NCBI RefSeq assembly: GCF_026343945.1
Contig: NZ_JAPKNJ010000002.1
Coordinates: 682,001-746,000 of the forward strand
Direction: 5' to 3'
Origin: Kaistia algarum
GTDB lineage: Bacteria; Pseudomonadota; Alphaproteobacteria; Rhizobiales; Kaistiaceae
DNA length: 64,000 bases
The number at the start of each line of letters is the position of its first letter. The first letter of the stretch is position 1. Positions 55,082 to 64,000 of this stretch are shown here, piece by piece. A program made the translations under genes and the position numbers. The notes under the pieces are model-generated. The model saw only the letters and a list, made by a program, of their open reading frames with translations. It searched no databases and was not told the origin of the DNA.

Positions 55082-56017
55082 ATGAAACTTCGTTTACTGG
55101 CGACCTCGGTCGCCGCGATGATGCTTGCGCTCGCGGCAGGCGCGGCCTCGGCCGATGACCTGCGCCCGGTCAAGAAGATCGCCTTCGCCAATCCGCTGCC
55201 GGCCTATCCCGTGTTCCAGGAAGCCGACAAGTGCTTCAACGAGGCCACCAAGAAGGCTGGCATCGAGGGTGTGACCTCGGGCCCGACCGGCCTGCAGATG
55301 GACGAGCAGTTCGTGCTCGACCGTATCTCGCAATATATCGCCACCGGCGCGGACGGCCTGATCCTGGTCCCCTTCAGCTCGGCCATGTATGAGCCGCTGA
55401 TGAAGGAGGCCAAGGCCGCCGGCATGTATGTCGTGACGATGAATACCGGCGACACGACCAGCGTTCAGGACGTGGTCCTCGGCACCGATTACGCCAACCA
55501 GGGCAAGGTGGTCGCGGAGAACATCTCGAAGCGCGGCGGGCCACAGAACGTCATCATCCTCGGCAACCAGCCAAGCGGCGTACACCGTGTCTTCGTCGAC
55601 GGCTTCGTCAAGGCCCTGCCGGCGCTCGGCAATGTGACGCTCGTCGCCGAGGCCTATGATGCGGGTGACCCGACTCAGACGACGGATGTGGTCAGCCGCA
55701 CGCTGACCGCCCATCCGGACGTCAACGTCGTTCTCTCCTGGGAAGGCAATGCCGTCGCCGGCATCACGACGGCAATCAAGGAGAAGGGCCTGACAGGCAA
55801 GGTCGTCGGCGTCGTCAACGACGTCACGCCGGAAGTCGTAGCAGGGCTCAAGGACGGCACGCTCTACGGCACCAGCAAGCAAAACTTCTGCGGCATGGCG
55901 TCGGGCGCGGTCGAGAAGATCATCGCGCTGTCGAAGGGCGAGGCCGTGCCGAAGAGCGTCGACACCGGCATCACCTTCATCACCGCCGAGACGCTCGACC
56001 AGGAACTCGCCAAGTGA
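55082..56017 (+). CDS. Sugar-type ABC transporter substrate-binding protein
   Basis: 311 residues. The signal peptide MKLRLLATSVAAMMLALAAG ends near AASADD. A type I periplasmic-binding fold of the ribose/fructose (RbsB/FrcB) class follows: IAFANPLPAYPVFQEADKCF, TGADGLILVPFSSAMYEPLM, VLGTDYANQGKVVAENI, and LSWEGNAVAGITTAIKEKGL in the second lobe. It delivers a carbohydrate-like ligand to the permease. A strong ribosome binding site precedes it. The ligand is not readable from sequence. Its stop overlaps the ATPase start by 4 bp (GTGA). Confidence 0.93.
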   Translation: MKLRLLATSVAAMMLALAAGAASADDLRPVKKIAFANPLPAYPVFQEADKCFNEATKKAGIEGVTSGPTGLQMDEQFVLDRISQYIATGADGLILVPFSSAMYEPLMKEAKAAGMYVVTMNTGDTTSVQDVVLGTDYANQGKVVAENISKRGGPQNVIILGNQPSGVHRVFVDGFVKALPALGNVTLVAEAYDAGDPTQTTDVVSRTLTAHPDVNVVLSWEGNAVAGITTAIKEKGLTGKVVGVVNDVTPEVVAGLKDGTLYGTSKQNFCGMASGAVEKIIALSKGEAVPKSVDTGITFITAETLDQELAK

Positions 56018-56787
56018 CCAACGCCTCGCATGCGCATCAGGCTCATGCGAGGACCGCCGGGCTTCATCTCAAGGACATCTCGAAGTCCTTCGGACAGGTT
56101 CACGCGCTCTCGCATGTGAACCTGTCCGTCGAGCCCGGCGAAATCCTCGCCATCGTCGGCGATAATGGCGCCGGTAAGTCCACGCTCATCAAGGTGATCA
56201 GCGGCGTCTACCATCCGGATTCGGGAACGATCGCGGTTGACGGGGTCGAGCGTCATCTGCGCAGTCCCGCCGATGCCCGCAATGCCGGCATCACCACCGT
56301 CTTCCAGGATCTCGCTCTGGTCGAATGCCTCGACGTGGCGACGAACATGTTCATCGGCCAGTTGCCGACGCGCGGACCCTTCGTCGACAAGAAGCGGATG
56401 GAAGCCGATACGCGCCGGCTGCTCGACGATCTGGGCGTTACCGTGAAGTCCGTCCGCACGCCGATCGGCATGCTTTCCGGAGGCCAGCGCCAGATCGTGG
56501 CCATCGCCCGCGGCATGCGAGCCGGCGCCACGGTCGTCCTGCTCGACGAGCCGACCGCCGCTCTTGGCGTTCGCGAGACCGCACATGCCGCCGATCTCAT
56601 CCGCTCGCTGCGCAGCCGCGGGGCGGCCGTCATCTGCGTAAGCCACGACATGGGGTTCGTCTTCGAAGTCGCGGATCGCATCCAGGTCATGCGGCTCGGC
56701 CAAACGGCCGGCGTGCGCAAAGTCGCCGAGACGAACAAGAGCGACATCATCAGCCTAATCACCGGAGTGCGGCGCGATGACCATTGA
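56014..56787 (+). CDS. Sugar ABC transporter ATP-binding protein (single-domain, FrcA-like)
   Basis: 257 residues, GTG start coupled to the binding-protein stop. Walker A is GDNGAGKSTLIK, signature LSGGQRQIVAIARGM and Walker B VVLLDEPTAALG, with the switch His in CVSHDMGFV. It has one nucleotide-binding domain, unlike the doubled ~500-residue RbsA/XylG type, so it must act as a dimer as in FrcA systems. It energises import at the inner membrane. It overlaps the permease start by 11 bp. Confidence 0.93.
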   Translation: MTNASHAHQAHARTAGLHLKDISKSFGQVHALSHVNLSVEPGEILAIVGDNGAGKSTLIKVISGVYHPDSGTIAVDGVERHLRSPADARNAGITTVFQDLALVECLDVATNMFIGQLPTRGPFVDKKRMEADTRRLLDDLGVTVKSVRTPIGMLSGGQRQIVAIARGMRAGATVVLLDEPTAALGVRETAHAADLIRSLRSRGAAVICVSHDMGFVFEVADRIQVMRLGQTAGVRKVAETNKSDIISLITGVRRDDH

Positions 56788-57808
56788 GAACAAAATCGCC
56801 GGACCTGATGCGCCGCGGGCGTCCAGGGCTATGGCCGTCGACGAGAGCAGCCGGCTGCGCACGATCCTGTCCGCCGGACAGCAGGCGGGCCTCGCCGCCG
56901 TCGTCATCATCGTCGCCATCGTGTTCCAGGCGATCAATCCGGTGTTTCTCAGCCAGGGAAATATCATCGAGATCCTGCGCTCGGGATCGCTCTACTTCAT
57001 CGTCGCCTGTACCTCGACCATGATCCTCGTCGGCGGCGGCCTCGATTTCTCGATCGGCGCGCTCTACGCCTTCGGCGGCATCGTCGCCGGCGCCCTAATC
57101 CTGGCCGGAGTGCCGTGGCCACTCGCGATCCTCCTCGCCGTCGCGGCCGGCGCGGTGCTCGGCGCGATCAACGGTGCCGTCATCGTCTATCTGAAGGTCC
57201 CGCCCCTCATCGCCACGCTCGGCATGTTCTTCGCCGCGGGTGGCGCCATCACCGTCTACACAGGCGGCACCAATCTCTTCGGCTTTCCCGATGCCTTCAA
57301 TGCCATCGGCCAGGGCAAGCTGTTCGGCCTGCCCTATCTCGTCTGCTATGCGATCGTCTTCGGCATCGTGTTTCATGTCGTGCTGGAGCACACACGCTTC
57401 GGCTACGAGACGCGCATCACGGGCGGCAACCGGGCGGCGGCGCTGGCCAATGGCGTGCGCGTCAACGCGCTCGACCTGAAGCTCTATGCGCTCTCCGGCG
57501 GCGTCACGGCGCTGGCCGGTATCTTCTTCATGGCGCGCACCAGCACCGCTTCGCCGGCTGCCGGCAGTTCCTCCCTCACCTTCCAGGTCCTGACCGCCAT
57601 CATCATCGGCGGGACGAGCCTTTTCGGGGGGACCGGAACGATCGCGGGCACAGCGCTCGGCGTGCTGCTCTTCGCAGTGCTCAACAACGGTCTTGCCGTC
57701 GTCAACGTCAACCCGCTCTATCAGAATATCTTCATCGGCGTGATCCTCGTCGCCGCGGTCGCCTGGGACCAAGCCCAGCGAGGCCGGCGCTTTAAGGCCC
57801 GTCGCTGA
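56777..57808 (+). CDS. Sugar ABC transporter permease (RbsC/FrcC family)
   Basis: 343 residues. A ~35-residue hydrophilic N-terminus precedes about ten membrane helices. Family markers are STMILVGGGLDFSIGALYAF, GAINGAVIVYLKVPPLIATL, the EAA-like ITGGNRAAALANGVRVNALD and IIIGGTSLFGGTGTIAGTAL. It forms the homodimeric membrane channel of the importer. The esterase-regulator fusion gene starts 28 bp downstream in the same direction. Confidence 0.93.
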   Translation: MTIENKIAGPDAPRASRAMAVDESSRLRTILSAGQQAGLAAVVIIVAIVFQAINPVFLSQGNIIEILRSGSLYFIVACTSTMILVGGGLDFSIGALYAFGGIVAGALILAGVPWPLAILLAVAAGAVLGAINGAVIVYLKVPPLIATLGMFFAAGGAITVYTGGTNLFGFPDAFNAIGQGKLFGLPYLVCYAIVFGIVFHVVLEHTRFGYETRITGGNRAAALANGVRVNALDLKLYALSGGVTALAGIFFMARTSTASPAAGSSSLTFQVLTAIIIGGTSLFGGTGTIAGTALGVLLFAVLNNGLAVVNVNPLYQNIFIGVILVAAVAWDQAQRGRRFKARR

Positions 57809-57836
57809 GCCAGCTATGAAATCCGGAGATTGAAGA

Positions 57837-59717
57837 ATGGCGCTCCTGCTCGATAGCCGCTCGCGCGGACAGAATTCGGGCGCCGTCGCGCGTGACTTGG
57901 CGGCGAAGCTCGAACAGATCCAGTCGAAGCAACAGCATCTCGTTCCCGAGGGCGTCTTCGACATCGACGCCTCTCGGATCTGGTTCGATGAATTCGCGCG
58001 TCTCGTCGCACAGGATGCACGACCGCATCCGATGACGGTGTCGCAGCAGGTCTTCACAGGGCCGAAAGGTCCCGTGAGGACACGCGTCTACACGCCCCGC
58101 GCCCATCGTTCCGTCATCCTCTTCGCGCATGGCGGCGGCTGGGTCATCGGCAGCATCGACACCCATGACCACATCTGTCGATGGCTCGCGGCCGCTACAG
58201 GCAGCCAGGTGATCTCGGTCGATTATGCGCTGGCGCCCGAGCATCCCTACCCGGCGGCCATCCAGCAGACGGCTGCGGTGATGACCACCGTCGTCGCAGA
58301 GCATGAGGGCGACGGACGCACAGTCTTCCTCGCCGGCGACTCGGCCGGTGCCAATGTCATGGCCATGGCACTGTTATCCGCCGGTCCCGATACCGCTGCT
58401 GGCCTTGCGGGCTTTATCTCGATCTATGGCGCCTATTCCCCGCAGATGAACCTCTCCTCGCACAAGCTCTATGGCGACGGCCGGTTCGGGCTCGGCGAAA
58501 CGCAAATGCGCTGGTTCTGGAACCTCTATGCCCCGCATGTGCCGCCGACCGAACGACATAGGCTTACGCCTGTCGGCGCAGACTTGAGCTTCTTTCCGCC
58601 GACGCTATGCATCGGGGCGGAATGCGACCTACTGCTTGACGATACACTCGCCTTTTATAGCAGCCTCGCCCATTGCGGCGTCGACGTCGCGCTCTCGCTG
58701 TGGTCTGGCATGACGCATGGCGCCCTGCATTTCGCCGACATTGTCGATAGTGTCTCGACCTCGGCGAGTTCTATCGTCCACTATGTCGACGAGCGCCGCC
58801 GTTCCGTTGGCGATCTGCACCCTGCCGCGCCAGCCAGCCTTGTCCGGGCACTTCAAGGGGAGCCATCAGGACGATTGTCGTCCACGGTCATGACCGGAGA
58901 GGATGCGCTGACGGATTTCGGCTCCGTGCGCATCGCGCCGATCCGCAGCCCGTTTCTGACCAGCCGGTCGCGTTCGCATGGCGCGGTCACGCATCGGCTC
59001 GCGACCGAGATCATAGGCGGCACCTATCTCCCGGGATCGATCCTGCCGACCGAGGATGCGGCGAGCACTGCCTTCGGCGTTTCTCGCGGTGCCTATCGCG
59101 AGTCCGTCCGCACGCTGGCCGCAAAGGGCCTCGTCCATTCGCTGCCGAAGGTCGGGACGCGGATCAACGAGCGCTCGAGCTGGCGGCTGCTCGATCCCGA
59201 TGTCCTGGCCTGGCACCTTGAATCCAATTGCACGGCCGCCTTCGTGCGCAGCCTCTTCGAGGTTCGCAAGGTCGTCGAGCCGAGCGCCGCAGCGCTGGCC
59301 GCCCGGCGACGCGACGAGGCCGGTCTCGCGGGGATGGCGGAAGCCATGTCGCGGATGGCTACGCATGGGCCGGCCGATGCCGGCTGGCAGTCAGCGGTGC
59401 TCGATTTTCACGAGCGGTTGATCGCCTGCAGCGAGAACGACGTGCTCGCGGCCATGTGGCCGGCGATCCAAGTCACGCTGCAATGGTCTCTCGCCCTGCA
59501 GGACTCGGCCATCCCGGCGCGTCCGGGCGGCGACCCGGTAGCCGATCATGCCAAGGTGTTCGAGCGCATTGTCGCACAGGATGCCGAGGGCGCCCTGCAG
59601 GAGATGGCTTATCTGATTGATGGAGCCCTGTCGGAAACGCTACTGCTGATCAGCCGGGCCCCGCCGTCCGCCGCGACCGGGGAGGCCGCCACGCGTCCGG
59701 ATCCGGCCAACGCATGA
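57837..59717 (+). CDS. Fusion protein: HSL-type alpha/beta esterase plus GntR/FadR-type regulator
   Basis: One uninterrupted frame of 626 residues with two complete modules. Residues ~20-320 are a hormone-sensitive-lipase-type esterase: HGGGW (98-102), GDSAG with Ser169, the acid in ECDLLLDD (Asp264) and His294 in GMTHGALHF. After a ~55-residue linker comes a GntR winged helix (~376-447: LATEIIGGTYLPGSILPTED, FGVSRGAYRESVRTLAAKGL). An FCD ligand domain (~466-605) follows. In FCD the usual DxxFH reads VLDFH and the last metal His is replaced by Tyr592, so metal binding may be lost. An internal ATG at 58890 could yield the regulator alone. Position after the ABC genes suggests ester hydrolysis of the imported substrate and autoregulation of the operon, both inferred. 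Confidence 0.9.
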   Translation: MALLLDSRSRGQNSGAVARDLAAKLEQIQSKQQHLVPEGVFDIDASRIWFDEFARLVAQDARPHPMTVSQQVFTGPKGPVRTRVYTPRAHRSVILFAHGGGWVIGSIDTHDHICRWLAAATGSQVISVDYALAPEHPYPAAIQQTAAVMTTVVAEHEGDGRTVFLAGDSAGANVMAMALLSAGPDTAAGLAGFISIYGAYSPQMNLSSHKLYGDGRFGLGETQMRWFWNLYAPHVPPTERHRLTPVGADLSFFPPTLCIGAECDLLLDDTLAFYSSLAHCGVDVALSLWSGMTHGALHFADIVDSVSTSASSIVHYVDERRRSVGDLHPAAPASLVRALQGEPSGRLSSTVMTGEDALTDFGSVRIAPIRSPFLTSRSRSHGAVTHRLATEIIGGTYLPGSILPTEDAASTAFGVSRGAYRESVRTLAAKGLVHSLPKVGTRINERSSWRLLDPDVLAWHLESNCTAAFVRSLFEVRKVVEPSAAALAARRRDEAGLAGMAEAMSRMATHGPADAGWQSAVLDFHERLIACSENDVLAAMWPAIQVTLQWSLALQDSAIPARPGGDPVADHAKVFERIVAQDAEGALQEMAYLIDGALSETLLLISRAPPSAATGEAATRPDPANA

Positions 59718-59815
59718 GCGCGGCCGGAGACTGGGCGCGCTTGCCAATTTGCCCAGCGAGGCGATAGGGCTGGGGTCGGTCGCCGCCGATCTTCGCCCTT
59801 GAGCCGGGAAGTGCC

Positions 59816-60262
59816 ATGTCCAGCCGCTTCGCAAGACCCGCCCTCCTTGCCCTCGCGCTGATCCTCACCGCGGCTCCGGCCTTCGCCGATCCGCTCGCCG
59901 ATAGCATCGCGACGATCGATCCGTCAGTCCGCCAGATCCGCGTTCCCGGAAGCTGGGAAAAGGACGGCAAGAAGGGCATTTACCGCGTCGTCCTGACGCG
60001 CACGGCCGATGCGCAGCCGACGGCGCGGCTGTTTGTCCAATGGCTGGTCCTTGCCTCCGACGGCACGCCGAGCCTCGAACGCAGCATAGAGATCAGCGAG
60101 CTTGCGGCGCTCAAGCTTGATGTCGCCGACTTCACCACCGACATCGAAGGCGGGCTTACGGTGTTCCTCGAGATTGCCCACCCAGCCGCCGATGCGGCAG
60201 CGAGCTACGAGCTCATCGTCGATGACGACGGGACCTATCGCTTCGGCCTCGCCAGCAATTAG
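59816..60262 (+). CDS. Small secreted protein of unknown function
   Basis: 148 residues. Signal peptide MSSRFARPALLALALILTAA ends at AFADPL. The mature ~120 residues look beta-rich (IRVPGSWEKDGKKGIYRVVL; LFVQWLVLASDG; SYELIVDDDGTYRFGL), possibly a small sandwich. No cysteines and no recognised family. It lies 98 bp after the fusion gene and may or may not belong to that operon. Confidence 0.8.
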   Translation: MSSRFARPALLALALILTAAPAFADPLADSIATIDPSVRQIRVPGSWEKDGKKGIYRVVLTRTADAQPTARLFVQWLVLASDGTPSLERSIEISELAALKLDVADFTTDIEGGLTVFLEIAHPAADAAASYELIVDDDGTYRFGLASN

Positions 60263-60309
60263 GCGGCAGATAATCCGGCCGGTTCGTTTACCGAACTTGC
60301 TTGAAACAT

Positions 60310-60338
60310 TTGACAAATCGATCGAAATGCACATATCT
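60310..60338 (+). promoter_or_regulatory. Candidate promoter of the DEAD-box helicase gene
   Basis: TTGACA (60310-60315) is followed after 16-17 bp by CATATCT (60332-60338). It would give a leader of about 70 nt before the helicase ATG. Confidence 0.5.
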
Positions 60339-60412
60339 GCGCTTGTCTTTCATCGATGGCGACGCACGCCTCTGGTGCCCCATCCAGCCTTCGGGCCCAA
60401 CTCTTCTTGGAC

Positions 60413-61897
<1,485 letters not shown>

Positions 61898-62153
61898 GCT
61901 GGCCTTCGCCGGCCTTCGATCGCGCGCAACTCCCTCCCCCCTCCCTCCGAACCCAACTGCGCTTAGCCGTCTCCGACTGCTGTTCAGGTGCCCGCTGCAA
62001 CCGGGAAGCCGATGAAATTGCTCGCCCAAGCGGTTTCTTGAGGGGGAATGATTGAAATTGGCTTGACGGATTTAATCTCCGCTTAGAAAGTTCTCGCTTA
62101 GATTGCAACCAGACGAATGGTGAGCAGCCATGGGTGGACGTCTGGGGAGCGAG

Positions 62154-63206
62154 ATGAGCGAGCGCAGCGACTTTCTAAGGACCCTTGGCTTCGCGGAGTC
62201 GGCGCTGGCGCATCTCCGTCGTCACGAACTGCCAGCGACACCGCGGAATTTCGAGTTCTGGTATGTCTATGCCGCAGGCTTCAATCCTCCTTTCTGCCAC
62301 GCCGTGAACGACATCATCCGACTTCGCGGTCGTATCGATATCGACGACATGCAGCATCTGCACGGAATCTTCCTGTCGCAGGGGCAACTTGGCGATCGTA
62401 TTGAGGAAATCGGCGATCGGCTGACCACGGAAATCAGCGAAATCTCGGCCAGCATCGCCGCGACTCTCACCGAAACGGCGACCTACGGCGCCAATCTCGC
62501 CGTTACTATTGCCCGCCTTTCAGAGACCGGATCAATCGATGAGGCGCTCCAGACGCTTGATCGCTTGGTCGAGGCGACGCAGAAGATCGAAGCCCAGAAG
62601 ATCCGCCTCGACGCGCGCCTGATCGAGTCCAATGCTCATTTCGAGGCCCTGCAGTCGAACCTCGAATCGATCCGCTATGAATCGATGAGCGATCCGCTGA
62701 CGACTTTATCCGCCCGTCGGCACTTCGATCAGGAAATCGAGCGAGCCGTCGCGGAGGCCGCGGCGATCGGGGCACCTCTGTCCCTGATCCTGACAGACAT
62801 CGACCATTTCAAATCGTTCAACGACCGTTTCGGACACCAGACCGGTGACCACGTCCTGCGCCTCGTCGCCCAGGCGACCAAGCAGAACATCAAGGGCCTG
62901 GACATCGCCTGCCGCTATGGCGGCGAAGAATTCGCGATCATTCTGCGTCAGACGAGCGAGGCGCGGGCTATCGAGGTCGGCGAGCAGATCCGTCAGGCGG
63001 TGATGGGGAGGGAAATGGTGAAGCGCTCGACGGGCGAGAACATCGGCCACGTGACCGTTTCGGTCGGCATCGCCTCGCATCGGCCGGACGATACGTCACA
63101 AAGCCTCATCGAACGGGCCGACGCCTGCCTTTATGCCGCCAAGCGCGCCGGACGCAACCGGGTTGTCGCCGAGTCGACGCCGCAAGCAGCGCTCGACGTC
63201 GCCTGA
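62154..63206 (+). CDS. GGDEF-domain diguanylate cyclase
   Basis: 350 residues from the ATG at 62154, preceded by GGGGAG at good spacing; an ATG at 62130 has a poorer site. A helical N-terminal region (~10-175) contains RHELPATPRNFEFWYVYAAG, found in many rhizobial GGDEF proteins, and probable coiled coil. The GGDEF domain (~176-340) has an intact active site CRYGGEEFAIIL (256-260). The product-inhibition I-site, normally RxxD, reads KGLD (247-250), so feedback inhibition may be weakened. It makes cyclic di-GMP. No membrane segment is seen. Confidence 0.93.
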   Translation: MSERSDFLRTLGFAESALAHLRRHELPATPRNFEFWYVYAAGFNPPFCHAVNDIIRLRGRIDIDDMQHLHGIFLSQGQLGDRIEEIGDRLTTEISEISASIAATLTETATYGANLAVTIARLSETGSIDEALQTLDRLVEATQKIEAQKIRLDARLIESNAHFEALQSNLESIRYESMSDPLTTLSARRHFDQEIERAVAEAAAIGAPLSLILTDIDHFKSFNDRFGHQTGDHVLRLVAQATKQNIKGLDIACRYGGEEFAIILRQTSEARAIEVGEQIRQAVMGREMVKRSTGENIGHVTVSVGIASHRPDDTSQSLIERADACLYAAKRAGRNRVVAESTPQAALDVA

Positions 63207-63242
63207 GGGGGCTCGTCGCCGGAGGCTCGGTCGTTGAAAGCC

Positions 63243-63890
63243 TCAGGTCTTGCCGAGGCTCCAGGTTACGAGTTCGCGCAATACCTGATCGAGCGCGACG
63301 TTGAGGCCGGCCACGACCGATGGCGCATCGTCCGCCAGGACCGGCACCTCCGCTCTGAACACACGGAACGCCACGACGCGGCCGGTCCGATCATTCATCA
63401 TGCGCGACGATATCTCGACGACGGCCGTTCCACCGGCGGAGCCCGTTGCGCCCGCTTGATAGCCGAAGCTGCGTATGTCGGTGAGCAGTTGATAGTCGAT
63501 CGACAGCCCCTCGCCTGGACGGCCGACGGCTCGAGCCTGCTTGGTCTTCTCGAAGGCCTCGATGATCCGCGCCTGAACGACCCGTGGAAGCGTGTCGGCA
63601 TATTGCGCGTTCGGATAATAGGCGACGAGCGCACCGCGGGTCACGGCGATGCGCTGGCTGTCGAGTATCTTCAGCGCCGATGGCGACGGCACCAGGATCT
63701 GCGCCGAACTGCCGCCCCGCACATTCTTGAGGTCGGCGGGACCCGTCAGCTCATAGGTATTGGGCGGCGGCGCGGTCAGAAGCGAGCTGACGCAGCCGGA
63801 GAGCGTAAAGAGGCTCAGCAGGGCTGCCACCGCCGATAGGGAGCGGAAGCGTGACGAGTTCGACGTGACCATGGTTCGGACCTGTCCCAT
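63243..63890 (-). CDS. ABC-type transport auxiliary lipoprotein (MCE/Mla-associated)
   Basis: 215 residues from the ATG at 63890; an ATG at 63872 is an alternative. The lipoprotein signal LLSLFTLSGC ends at Cys33. The mature part has the auxiliary-lipoprotein pattern: NTYELTGP, ILVPSPSALKILDSQRIAVT, LPRVVQARIIEAFEKTKQ and ISSRMMNDRTGRVVAFRVF. These lipoproteins work with MlaE/MlaF/MlaD-type phospholipid transporters at the outer membrane. The start lies 3 bp after the stop of the MCE-domain gene, so the two are coupled. Confidence 0.88.
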   Translation of the reverse strand: MGQVRTMVTSNSSRFRSLSAVAALLSLFTLSGCVSSLLTAPPPNTYELTGPADLKNVRGGSSAQILVPSPSALKILDSQRIAVTRGALVAYYPNAQYADTLPRVVQARIIEAFEKTKQARAVGRPGEGLSIDYQLLTDIRSFGYQAGATGSAGGTAVVEISSRMMNDRTGRVVAFRVFRAEVPVLADDAPSVVAGLNVALDQVLRELVTWSLGKT

Positions 63891-63893
63891 ATC

Positions 63894-64000
63894 TTACTTC
63901 CGGTTGTAGTCCTTGACCGTCGGATTTCCGAAGACAAAGCCCTGCGGATTGCTCTGGATCGAATTCAGAGTCTGATCGAATTTTGAGGTCGTTCTCTGCA
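63894..64000 (-). CDS. MCE/MlaD-family protein, C-terminal end (partial)
   Basis: The last ~35 codons of a gene entering from the window edge, reading SIQSNPQGFVFGNPTVKDYN before RK and a TAA stop. This ending is typical of rhizobial MlaD-like MCE proteins, the periplasmic substrate-binding part of an Mla-type lipid transporter. It is followed immediately by the auxiliary lipoprotein gene, which supports the call. Confidence 0.75.
   Translation of the reverse strand, partial: QRTTSKFDQTLNSIQSNPQGFVFGNPTVKDYNRK

Overview
The window looks like chromosome from a high-GC alphaproteobacterium of the Hyphomicrobiales (Rhizobiales). The signs are the conserved order dgt-argS-SPOR-nagZ-scpA-scpB ... 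tatABC-serS-surE-pcm-nlpD-like-yajC-secD-secF, a second core block rpoZ-rsh-pyrE-pdxJ-acpS-lepB-rnc-era, Omp2-type rhizobial porins, an ExoR homologue and a ParE-type gyrase. The genus cannot be fixed from sequence reading alone. No rRNA, tRNA, CRISPR array, transposase, integrase or phage gene was recognised.

Layout. 1-11.3 kb (minus strand): protein export and envelope genes (secDF-yajC, LysM/LytM lipoprotein, pcm, surE, serS, tatABC). One outward ATPase gene lies next to yajC, and three copies of a ~150 bp palindromic repeat sit at gene boundaries. 11.4-14.8 kb: an orphan ABC ATPase and a SulP-STAS-cyclic-nucleotide-binding transporter, apparently inserted into the conserved cluster. 14.9-22.3 kb: scpBA, nagZ, SPOR protein, argS, dgt, with erpA divergent. 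22.8-29.9 kb: accessory genes (SIS isomerase, AMP nucleosidase, OsmC, MFS exporter), then xth-GFA-TfoX_C and a winged-helix protein. 29.9-38 kb: the core block ending at era. 38.2-39.5 kb: NYN protein plus family-5 uracil-DNA glycosylase. 39.9-43.0 kb: two tandem, near-identical porins with duplicated leaders and terminators. 43.3-48 kb: smpB, dapA, soluble lytic transglycosylase, alpha/beta hydrolase. 47.9-52.1 kb: OmpA/BON-like repeat protein, a 42-residue membrane protein, a helix-hairpin-helix protein, and exoR. 52.6-54.6 kb: parE. 55.0-59.7 kb: a sugar-type ABC transporter operon. 59.8-64 kb: secreted small protein, DEAD-box helicase, diguanylate cyclase and the end of an MCE/Mla-type lipid transport operon.

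The most unusual item is the last gene of the sugar ABC operon (57837-59717). It is a single 626-codon frame joining a hormone-sensitive-lipase-type esterase to a complete GntR/FadR-type transcription regulator. Its position after binding protein, ATPase and permease suggests an uptake system for an esterified carbohydrate or related ester, in which deacylation and control of the operon are physically linked. A stem-loop overlapping the ribosome binding site of the first gene may add another control layer. Other points of interest are a ~65-residue insertion in SerRS, a very short membrane-protein gene, the tandem porins with a strong inverted repeat between them, and the palindromic repeats.
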